From the NCBI GenBank assembly GCA_938015795.1, contig CALLXA010000128.1, positions 1-11,294 of the forward strand: a stretch of DNA of 11,294 bases, given 5' to 3'. Source of the stretch: an uncultured bacterium (GTDB lineage Bacteria; Patescibacteriota; Dojkabacteria; SC72). Below, in pieces: positions 5,505-11,294 of the stretch (the first letter of the stretch is position 1; each line of letters starts with the position of its first letter). Under the pieces are notes generated by a model, which did no database searches, was not told where the DNA came from, and worked only from the letters and a program-made list of their open reading frames with translations. Both the position numbers and the translations under genes were made by a program.

Positions 5505-8500
5505 TGAATAATACAAAATTAAATAAAATTAAGGCTCAAACACCAGTATCACTCATTGTACATGGAGGTAATCGTGATGGATATTTAATTGCAAAAACCT
5601 TAATAGATCAAGGTGCATATGTCATAATTGTTGATGAATATAATGGAGAAACCAAAAAATATATTTCTGATCTTAAAAATACTGGCAAAGCCGATTTTTT
5701 TGATTTTAAAGGGTATGAAAGCCTTTTAAACAAACTTAAAAAGTTTGATTATCTTTTTTATTTATTAAACAACAAACTTAATACAACAGAATTTAACTCA
5801 AAAGAATTTTTATCTGAGACACAAAATCTGGAAATAAGCTTACAAGCATCAAAAAGAAACAGTGCAAAATTTTCACTAGTAACATCACTATTTCTAAACC
5901 GAGAGCTATCTATTAGGGTTAATAACGAAAAGATATCCAACCCATCCCCTTATTCAAATATTGAATTGCAAAAATATTGCGAAACTTTAGCTGCAGAATT
6001 CAAAGACAAAACAAGTTGCAATATCCGAATTATAAGATTAGCTACAGTAATAGGCTTAGGGGTTGAGAATCTATCAAATAAAGTGCTTCACAACTTACTT
6101 TTGGATGCTACACAAAAATCACAAATAACCATACATGGAGAAGGTTTAGATAATCACAATTTAATACACGAAAATGATTCCACATATGGAATATTAAAAC
6201 TTACTTTTTCAGAAAAAACAAATGGCGAAGTAATAACACTTGCCAACAAAAATGACTATACAACACTATCCTTGGCTTACAAATTACTCGAATTAAATAC
6301 TGATGCTCAATCAATTAAGTTTGTTGAAGATAAAGAATCTGAATTCTTAATTAGAGATCTATATGTTCCTGCAACTCATGCTACAAAATATGGCTGGACA
6401 CAACAAACATCATTGGAAGAAGCATTAATCGAAGAGATTCAAGTATATTATGACAAAGTTAATAAAAAATGGGAAATAACCGATAAAAAGACAAAACCTA
6501 AGGAAAAAAGCATTACTAATAGATCAGAAACTACTTTCGGATCAATAATAAACGCAATTATTAAACCAATTAAGAATCTTTTTGATAAAGAAAATAGAAA
6601 AGAAATAGAACCGAAAAAGATACTTAAATTCTCTGCATTCGCACTATCTATATTTTTATTTGTATATTTCATAATCTACCCTGTAATTGGTCTACTTTTA
6701 GGAGCAACAATAATCTCAAAAACAATATCCGATACAAAAGAATCAATAACAGAATTAGACATTTCTAAAAGCAAAAAAAATATAGAAAAAATTAATAACA
6801 ATCTTGAAAGAGTATCTTCAAGTTTAGAGAATCTTTACTGGATTTTTAATATTACAAATAACAAAGAACTATATAATAATTCATCACAAATATTACTTGG
6901 TTTTCAATACACATTAGATGGTGCAGATTCTCTTGTAAATGGATTAGAACCATTTGCAATGTATGTTAAAGATTTTCAACCAGCGATAAATTTACAATCC
7001 TCCACACCAACAACAACAAGAGAATATCGCCAGTACCTTAGTAGTATAGAAGATAATCAGTATATGATTGATGATGCCTCATATAAAATATCTTTAGCTA
7101 CAGAGCTTGTTAATTCTGTTAATACCTCTATATTTCCTAGCTTTCTTCAAGATCCAATACTCGAAGCAAAAGACATATTAAAAGAGGTTGAGAAAACAAC
7201 TAAAAGCGCTAAAGAAGCACTAATCTTTGTTCCTAAATTACTTGGTGTAGATGAAAGACAGAGATATTTAATCCTTCTACAGAACGAATCTGAGATACGA
7301 AGTACAGGAGGATGGCTCACAAGCTACGGAATACTCGGAATAGAAGGTGGACAGGTAAGAGAACTCTTTGTAGATGATATATACAATGCTGATGGCACTC
7401 TTAAAGTACAAGGCAAAAGTTATACTCCTCCCAAATCTATGCAAACAGCTTTAGATATTAAAAGTTGGCCATTTTCATTAGTAAATTGGAATCCAGATCT
7501 TTCTGAAACACAAATAGCTGCAGAACCCTTTATTAAAGATCTTGGAAAAGGAAACGATTTAGATGGAGTAATAACAATTGATATTGCCTTCATTCAAAAA
7601 GTCCTCGACTACTGGGGTGGTATAGAAGTTCCTGGAGAGAATGAAATAATAACAAGCGATAATCTATATGCAAAAGTCTTTGAAATGCACGAAAATTTCA
7701 CCCCGGGGTCAACACAAAAAACTACTTTCTTGGCGAATCTCTCTAACGAAATAATAAAGAAATTACTCTCATTGAACATTTCGGATTTGGCACTAATGGG
7801 AAATGTATTCACAGATTCATTCAATGAAAAACATTTACAAGTAACATTTAGCGATAGAGATGCTTACAAATATTTCAATGATAAATCTTGGGCAGGAACA
7901 ATAGATTCAAGATATAATGAAGCTCCTGTAGTAGTAGATTGGAATTGGGGCGGAAACAAAGCAAACCTCTATTTAGAAAAAAATCATTCTTTGACTTTAG
8001 ACATTAAAGATGAAAATACTATAGATGTTAAATATATATTAACAGTTGAAAATAACTCAACCGAAAACAAATATCCTCAAGGAGACTATATTAACTATCA
8101 AAGAATATATATCCCTTCAAATGCAAATATCCTTAAGATTGATGGTCTAAAAGATAATGCATATACTACTTATAAAGAGAATGGATTCAAAGTTATCGGC
8201 GGATGGTTTAATACTGAGATTCAAAAGATAAATACATTAGAAATTTCCTACCGATTAACAAGAGAATCAGCTTCTAATATATTTCCTCTGCTTAAGGATA
8301 ATAGTAATATATTTTTTGATATAAACATATTTAAACAAGCAGGAGAAAAGAAGAACGCCTATAAATTAGATGTACTGTATCCTTCTACATGGAATCTCGA
8401 ATCATCCGAATATCTAAATAGTATTAGCAATCAACTTTCAGGAAGATTTGATCTTGATACAGATAAAACATTCTCTATCGTTTGGAGAATTGCAAACTAA
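5504..8500 (+). CDS. SDR-like Rossmann domain fused to membrane helix and DUF4012 exodomain
   Basis: A 998-residue fusion. Residues 12-320 resemble an extended SDR (NAD-dependent epimerase/dehydratase) fold: glycine-rich loop VHGGNRDGYL (19-28), VTSLF strand (126-130), SPYSNIELQKYCE (148-160) and RLATVIGLG (178-186). The site looks inactive: the GxxGxxG spacing is broken, and in YxxxK the Lys is Glu154. Residues 321-372 form a charged linker, 374-403 a membrane helix, and 410-575 helical, coiled-coil-like sequence. The DUF4012 part follows: RYLILLQNESEIRSTGGW (587-604, with Q593, N594, E597, R599 and TGG), SLVNWNPDLSETQ, DGVITIDIAF, then a beta-rich region containing GDYINYQRIYIP. DUF4012 proteins are common in Patescibacteria and Actinobacteria, often near glycan genes, with unknown function. 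The topology implies a cytoplasmic SDR module and an external DUF4012 module. It is coupled to the PEGA gene by TAATG. Confidence 0.9.
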   Translation: MNNTKLNKIKAQTPVSLIVHGGNRDGYLIAKTLIDQGAYVIIVDEYNGETKKYISDLKNTGKADFFDFKGYESLLNKLKKFDYLFYLLNNKLNTTEFNSKEFLSETQNLEISLQASKRNSAKFSLVTSLFLNRELSIRVNNEKISNPSPYSNIELQKYCETLAAEFKDKTSCNIRIIRLATVIGLGVENLSNKVLHNLLLDATQKSQITIHGEGLDNHNLIHENDSTYGILKLTFSEKTNGEVITLANKNDYTTLSLAYKLLELNTDAQSIKFVEDKESEFLIRDLYVPATHATKYGWTQQTSLEEALIEEIQVYYDKVNKKWEITDKKTKPKEKSITNRSETTFGSIINAIIKPIKNLFDKENRKEIEPKKILKFSAFALSIFLFVYFIIYPVIGLLLGATIISKTISDTKESITELDISKSKKNIEKINNNLERVSSSLENLYWIFNITNNKELYNNSSQILLGFQYTLDGADSLVNGLEPFAMYVKDFQPAINLQSSTPTTTREYRQYLSSIEDNQYMIDDASYKISLATELVNSVNTSIFPSFLQDPILEAKDILKEVEKTTKSAKEALIFVPKLLGVDERQRYLILLQNESEIRSTGGWLTSYGILGIEGGQVRELFVDDIYNADGTLKVQGKSYTPPKSMQTALDIKSWPFSLVNWNPDLSETQIAAEPFIKDLGKGNDLDGVITIDIAFIQKVLDYWGGIEVPGENEIITSDNLYAKVFEMHENFTPGSTQKTTFLANLSNEIIKKLLSLNISDLALMGNVFTDSFNEKHLQVTFSDRDAYKYFNDKSWAGTIDSRYNEAPVVVDWNWGGNKANLYLEKNHSLTLDIKDENTIDVKYILTVENNSTENKYPQGDYINYQRIYIPSNANILKIDGLKDNAYTTYKENGFKVIGGWFNTEIQKINTLEISYRLTRESASNIFPLLKDNSNIFFDINIFKQAGEKKNAYKLDVLYPSTWNLESSEYLNSISNQLSGRFDLDTDKTFSIVWRIAN

Positions 8501-8841
8501 ATAACAATTTTTGGATTATTCTTTAAATATGTATATACATTAAGAATTTCTTCCAATGATGTTTCTTTTTTGTTTGCAAAATATTGAATCTCTTCTACGT
8601 TTAAATCTGTATTAATAGAAACCCTATTGCTAATACCCAATGGTGCGGCAAATGTTGCTACATGCTTAGATTTACAATTATGACAGGAAAAGTGTATAAT
8701 GCTTGAGATTCCAGATTCTTGGATCACATTAACATCGTCTAAAGAATAAGGTGTGCCACATTTATCACAAAATTTAGCAACGGAATCTATAAAAAATTGT
8801 TTTCTTTTTGAGAGATCATCTCTCAGGTTATTAATTTCCAT
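8497..8841 (-). CDS. Small zinc-ribbon protein divergent from rpoD
   Basis: A 114-residue soluble protein with two CxxC pairs, Cys25/Cys28 and Cys53/Cys56, separated by 24 residues, likely forming one zinc ribbon. The N-terminus is charged and helical (NNLRDDLSKRKQFFIDSVAK), and the C-terminal third (NVEEIQYFANKKETSLEEIL, then NVYTYLKNNP) is helical. I do not recognise a named family. A ribbon of this type could bind nucleic acid or RNA polymerase; its position, back to back with the primary sigma gene across a 26-base gap, makes a transcriptional role plausible but unproven. The ATG at 8841 is chosen because a perfect extended -10 element (TGATATAAT) lies 6 bases upstream. Its TAG stop shares bases with the TAA of the convergent DUF4012 gene. 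The gene is very likely real, given its cysteine pattern and promoter. Confidence 0.82.
   Translation of the reverse strand: MEINNLRDDLSKRKQFFIDSVAKFCDKCGTPYSLDDVNVIQESGISSIIHFSCHNCKSKHVATFAAPLGISNRVSINTDLNVEEIQYFANKKETSLEEILNVYTYLKNNPKIVI
8809..8825 (-). repeat. 7-base perfect hairpin in the 5' coding region of the zinc-ribbon gene
   Basis: TGAGAGA (8809-8815), TCA loop, TCTCTCA (8819-8825) on the + strand; as mRNA of the minus-strand gene it spans bases 17-33 from the AUG. Three G/C pairs in seven, loop of three. It is followed by A residues in the mRNA sense and preceded by T residues on the + strand, so it is not an intrinsic terminator in either direction. Confidence 0.5.
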
Positions 8842-8847
8842 AAATAA

Positions 8848-8856
8848 ATTATATCA
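8848..8856 (-). promoter_or_regulatory. Extended -10 promoter for the zinc-ribbon gene, predicted leaderless
   Basis: Read on the minus strand, TG-A-TATAAT is a perfect extended -10 (TG at 8856-8855, TATAAT at 8853-8848). Six bases later is the ATG at 8841, so transcription should begin at or just inside the start codon. No clear -35. The same nine-base string occurs before the gene at 3137. Confidence 0.7.
8850..8855 (+). promoter_or_regulatory. Possible weak -10 for rpoD overlapping the divergent -10
   Basis: TATATC at 8850-8855 (one mismatch to TATAAT at position 5 and one at 6) lies 12 bases before the rpoD ATG. It has no TG extension and no recognisable -35. It overlaps the minus-strand TATAAT (8848-8853), so both promoters could not be opened at once. 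This call is weak; rpoD may use another element, or a promoter within the divergent gene. Confidence 0.3.
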
Positions 8857-8867
8857 CATTCAAATGT

Positions 8868-9947
8868 ATGACAGATAAAAAGAAATCTATCAATCTACTT
8901 GTTAAAAAAGGCAAAGAGCAAGGATTTCTTACTCAAGAAGATCTTTTAGATGTATTTCCCACCATTGAAGAAGATATAGATCTACTTGATGATATCTTTA
9001 AAACATTACAGGAAGAGGAGATAGAAGTATTAGAACCAGAAGAACATTTAACAGAAAATACCAAAGAAATTCTTACACTTGAAAAAAAGATTAAAATACT
9101 TAAAACTATCCAATCAAGCATCTCTACAGACGCTATAAGATCATACTTATATGAAATTGGTCGCATACCATTATTAACAGGAGAAGAAGAAGTTATCTTA
9201 GCAAAAAGAATCGAAGATGGAGACAAGGAAGCTCAACAATTATTAATTACAGCAAATCTAAGACTGGTTGTTAGTATTGCAAAAAAATATAGTAAAAGTG
9301 GACTAGAACTATTAGATTTAATACAAGAAGGAAATATCGGTCTAATGAGAGCTGTAGAGAAATTTGACTATACAAAAGGTTTTAAATTCTCTACATATGC
9401 TACCTGGTGGATTAGACAAGCAATTACCAGAGCTATTGCAGATCAAGCAAGAACAATTCGTGTTCCTGTCCATATGATTGAAACTATTAACAAATTCAAC
9501 AAAGTAAGCAATGTACTTGCTACAAAACTTGGTAGACAAGCCACAGATGCAGAAATAGCACAAGAAATGGAGATTGAGATTGAAAAGGTTAGCGAAATTA
9601 GAAAGATTAAACAAAACCCAACATCCTTGGCAACCCCTATAGGGGAGGAGAAGGATAGTAAACTTCAAGATATAATTCCAGATGATTGGTCACAATCACC
9701 AGAGGAGTATGCAACTGCTGAATACTTAAAAAATCAATTAAAAGATATCTTAGATACACTTCAGGACAGAGAGAGAAGAGTTTTGTCTTTGAGATTTGGT
9801 CTCGATGATGGAGTTTCTAGAACATTAGAAGAGGTAGGAAAAGAATTTGGAGTAACAAGAGAAAGAATTAGACAAATAGAGGCAAAAGCATTGAAGAAAC
9901 TAAAAGAAAAGTCTACACAACAACAGCTAAACGATTATATTGATTAA
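8868..9947 (+). CDS. rpoD: Primary RNA polymerase sigma factor RpoD (SigA)
   Basis: Housekeeping sigma factor that directs RNA polymerase to -10/-35 promoters. At 359 residues it has region 1.1 (KGKEQGFLTQEDL, about 15-60), region 1.2 (RSYLYEIGRIPLLT, 91-104), regions 2.1-2.4 ending in YATWWIRQAITRAI (177-190), region 3.0 (RTIRVPVHMIETINKF, 195-210), the region 3.2 loop (SLATPIGEEKDSKLQDII) and region 4 with RTLEEVGKEFGVTRERIRQ (318-336). It aligns without gaps to E. coli sigma-70 from region 2.4 to 4.2, offset by 253: Q184 and T187 match the -10 readers Q437/T440, H202 and E205 match H455/E458 (extended -10), and R331, E332, R335 and Q336 match R584, E585, R588 and Q589 (-35). The long sigma-70 non-conserved insert is absent. 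The C-terminus lacks the common LRHP motif. The ATG at 8868 fits the region 1.1 start; an out-of-frame ATG sits 4 bases upstream. Confidence 0.97.
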   Translation: MTDKKKSINLLVKKGKEQGFLTQEDLLDVFPTIEEDIDLLDDIFKTLQEEEIEVLEPEEHLTENTKEILTLEKKIKILKTIQSSISTDAIRSYLYEIGRIPLLTGEEEVILAKRIEDGDKEAQQLLITANLRLVVSIAKKYSKSGLELLDLIQEGNIGLMRAVEKFDYTKGFKFSTYATWWIRQAITRAIADQARTIRVPVHMIETINKFNKVSNVLATKLGRQATDAEIAQEMEIEIEKVSEIRKIKQNPTSLATPIGEEKDSKLQDIIPDDWSQSPEEYATAEYLKNQLKDILDTLQDRERRVLSLRFGLDDGVSRTLEEVGKEFGVTRERIRQIEAKALKKLKEKSTQQQLNDYID

Positions 9948-10180
9948 TCTGTTAAAGTTAGAAATTCATCAGGTGAAACAGGAAATGTCTTTTCTGATCT
10001 TTCTATAACAACATTAAGAATATCCGAATCAAAGGAATTCTTTAATTGCTTAGTTAACGATTCTGCAGCAGGGTTAATATCCACACTAACATTCTGGAAA
10101 TATATAGAGCTTCCAACCCAAGCTAAAACTACAACCAGTAAAAGTATTAATGCTAATAGCGATTTCTTTAAAAAATCCAT
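9944..10180 (-). CDS. Single-helix small membrane protein ending the pilus operon
   Basis: A 78-residue protein with one strong N-terminal hydrophobic helix (about residues 7-27) after a short basic start (MDFLKK), then a soluble tail with NPAAESLTKQLKNSFDSDIL and VSPDEF. The tail should face outward. It follows the PilO-like gene by 5 bases and is the last gene of the minus-strand block; I infer a role in type IV pilus assembly from this position only. It is too short and has no similarity that would make it PilP. TATAAT lies 8 bases before its ATG, so it may also be transcribed separately. Its TAA stop overlaps the rpoD TAA (TTAA read both ways). The helix-plus-tail design and the clean fit between neighbours argue that it is real. 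Confidence 0.75.
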   Translation of the reverse strand: MDFLKKSLLALILLLVVVLAWVGSSIYFQNVSVDINPAAESLTKQLKNSFDSDILNVVIERSEKTFPVSPDEFLTLTD

Positions 10181-10185
10181 CTCTC

Positions 10186-10803
10186 TTAATTATAAAACTT
10201 ATTATTTTCTATATGATAAATCCTTAATAATATATTAAAAGATGTAAAACCATCTTCGTCACTTTGTGCATTATAAGATACCGATTCAATGACAGGAAAC
10301 ATAGGTAAAGATTCTAACTCTTTAAGATAATTTATAAAGTTAACCCTTTTTCCTTTTACACTCAAACGTACACTCCAAGGAACTAAAACTTTACTGCTAA
10401 TCTTGTAGTTTTCACCATCATATTTATCAAAATTAATACCATTCAAAACAAATCCATTCCGAGAAGAGACAGCATCTATATTGGAAAGGAATAAACTATA
10501 ATTGCCATCAGCAGGGAAAATCAATCTTAAATCATCAAGATTATCCTTTATTTTTTCATATTCACCATCTAATTTACTTAAAGAATTAATTTTATTCTCT
10601 AATTGTTCATTAATAACTTTCTTTGTTTTAATCTCTTTATTAATTCTAGTTATAGTAAGAATTGTAGGTCTAATTGCAAATACAATTAACAATATTGCAA
10701 TTAAAAATGTAGCACCTACAAAAAAGTAAGACTTCTTCTTCTCAGGAGACTCCTTTATGATTTTAATATATTCTGTTGTATTTATACTTTTATTGCTTTC
10801 CAT
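10186..10803 (-). CDS. PilO-like type IV pilus assembly protein
   Basis: PilO is an inner-membrane protein that pairs with PilN to connect the cytoplasmic PilM ring to the rest of the pilus machine. This 205-residue protein has the PilO layout: a charged cytoplasmic N-terminus (1-24), one transmembrane helix (about 25-44), a coiled coil (about 50-95, ending DDLRLIFP), then a compact alpha/beta domain (LFLSNIDAVSSRNGFVLNGI and later SVKGKRVNFINYLKELESLP). The family resemblance is structural more than by residue motif, as usual for PilO. The ATG at 10803 lies inside the end of the PilN-like gene (14-base overlap), so the two are translated from one mRNA, in the usual pilN-pilO order. Its last codons, FYN-stop, coincide with the TATAAT before the 78-residue gene. 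Confidence 0.82.
   Translation of the reverse strand: MESNKSINTTEYIKIIKESPEKKKSYFFVGATFLIAILLIVFAIRPTILTITRINKEIKTKKVINEQLENKINSLSKLDGEYEKIKDNLDDLRLIFPADGNYSLFLSNIDAVSSRNGFVLNGINFDKYDGENYKISSKVLVPWSVRLSVKGKRVNFINYLKELESLPMFPVIESVSYNAQSDEDGFTSFNILLRIYHIENNKFYN
10189..10194 (-). promoter_or_regulatory. Candidate -10 before the 78-residue gene
   Basis: TATAAT on the minus strand ends 8 bases before the ATG at 10180, the same geometry as three other starts in the window. It has no TG extension and no clear -35, and it is made of the final Tyr-Asn codons of the PilO-like gene plus a preceding T, so chance is a fair alternative. Confidence 0.4.
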
Positions 10804-11294
10804 TTAATACAAAAGATATCCTTACATCTAAATTAGAACTTTCTTTACTTATCGTAAAACGCACATCGGAGTAGGAAGGATTATTTCTTAAAGCAGTTTC
10901 ATAGTTTTTAACAGCTTCTAAATTTGTAGAAGTTATGTAAAAACCGACCTTTCCTTCTGAATATGAAAATGTCTGTATATTCAAAGAAGAAGGAACACCA
11001 TTTATCAACTCACTAATGTTTGTAGATGTTATCTCCTGTGCATCCTTTATCTTTTTTACATCTACAAATAATGTTTGATAATTTTCGTATAAGATAGCAT
11101 TCTGTTTCCAAGAATCATTTGATAACATAGAAACATTATTATTAATACTATCTGTTAAATCATTATTTGTTTTATCTAAAAAAAACCTTGAGGCAAAGAC
11201 ACCCAAAACAATGATTTCAACAAAAATTAACAAATACTTACCAACATTAACCAACCAAATATATGCATTAGACCAAACATCAGTTGGCGAATAA
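10790..11294 (-). CDS. PilN-like type IV pilus assembly protein, 5' end outside window
   Basis: 167 residues are visible. The frame is open to the right edge; a TTG at 11254 is not the start, because in-frame sequence upstream of it (SPTDVWSNAYIW) leads directly into the membrane helix. The helix (about NVGKYLLIFVEIIVLGVFAS, followed by RFFLD) matches the pattern seen in PilN-like proteins of Patescibacteria. A helical stretch follows (LTDSINNNVSML to about KDAQEITS), then a fimbrial-assembly alpha/beta domain: ELINGVPSSLNIQTFSYS, GKVGFYITS, NYETALRNNP and SDVRFTISKE. The usual INLLP motif at the start of PilN should lie just beyond the window. PilN recruits PilM and pairs with PilO, encoded next with a 14-base overlap. 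A pilM gene is expected immediately to the right but cannot be seen. Confidence 0.82.
   Translation of the reverse strand, partial: YSPTDVWSNAYIWLVNVGKYLLIFVEIIVLGVFASRFFLDKTNNDLTDSINNNVSMLSNDSWKQNAILYENYQTLFVDVKKIKDAQEITSTNISELINGVPSSLNIQTFSYSEGKVGFYITSTNLEAVKNYETALRNNPSYSDVRFTISKESSNLDVRISFVLNGKQ

Noticed and set aside
8500..8841. Terminator for the DUF4012 gene
   Set aside because: The only hairpin nearby (8809-8825) is preceded, not followed, by T residues on the + strand and is 300 bases past the stop.
9342..9668. 108-codon open frame antisense to rpoD
   Set aside because: It is opposite the most conserved part of RpoD; its many cysteines arise from complementing common Ala/Thr codons and show no ordered motif.
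11252..11254. TTG (minus strand) as start of the PilN-like gene
   Set aside because: The frame continues to the window edge and the membrane-helix region begins upstream of it.
1..11294. Possible TGA recoding, since no gene ends in TGA
   Set aside because: No long conserved frame contains an internal TGA and tryptophan is encoded by TGG; preference for TAA is expected in an AT-rich genome.
1..11294. tRNA, rRNA, CRISPR array, insertion sequence, prophage or origin
   Set aside because: I saw no cloverleaf, regularly spaced repeats, transposase or integrase motifs, terminal repeats or DnaA-box clusters; nearly every base is within a protein gene.

Overview
The window is AT-rich (roughly 30% GC by eye) and extremely compact. 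Only 97 bases lie between coding regions: 3117-3136, 3599, 4818-4862, 8842-8867 and 10181-10185. Nothing else is left unexplained, and no gene-free stretch exceeds 45 bases. Eleven coding regions are supported; the first and last run off the window edges. The standard bacterial code fits: long conserved proteins carry no internal TGA, ten genes stop with TAA and two-base variants are limited to TAG (ksgA and the zinc-ribbon gene). The combination of a SDR-DUF4012 membrane protein, a PEGA protein, PilN/PilO-like proteins, a short KsgA and very dense packing suggests a member of the Candidate Phyla Radiation (Patescibacteria), perhaps near Microgenomates, Dojkabacteria or Katanobacteria. That placement is inference from gene content and composition.

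Layout. Positions 1-3116 (+) form an overlapping information-processing operon: DNA primase dnaG (5' end missing), a class I methyltransferase with a C-terminal zinc ribbon, and the 16S rRNA dimethyltransferase ksgA. Positions 3137-8500 (+) form an envelope block: a three-helix membrane protein, a MraY/WecA-type (GT4) membrane protein that has lost its hallmark aspartates, a membrane-anchored double-PEGA protein, and a 998-residue protein joining a degenerate Rossmann (SDR) domain, one membrane helix and a DUF4012 exodomain. At 8497-8841 (-) is a small zinc-ribbon protein, divergent from the primary sigma factor rpoD at 8868-9947 (+). Positions 9944-11294 (-) hold the end of a type IV pilus assembly operon: PilN-like (partial), PilO-like and a 78-residue single-helix protein.

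How it works together. dnaG and rpoD usually sit side by side; here about 7.4 kb of methyltransferase and envelope genes lies between them. The clearest non-coding signal is a repeated promoter design. Four of the five genes that do not start inside or directly against an upstream same-strand gene have an exact TATAAT ending only 6-9 bases before the ATG, two with an extended-10 TG and one with a good -35. The expected transcription start therefore falls on or next to the start codon, which predicts leaderless mRNAs. No start has a convincing Shine-Dalgarno sequence. The encoded RpoD keeps the residues that in E. coli sigma-70 read the -10, the extended -10 and the -35. Genes inside operons start by overlap or abutment with the previous stop, including two TAATG junctions. 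Both convergent gene pairs share bases in their stop codons and have no visible terminator.
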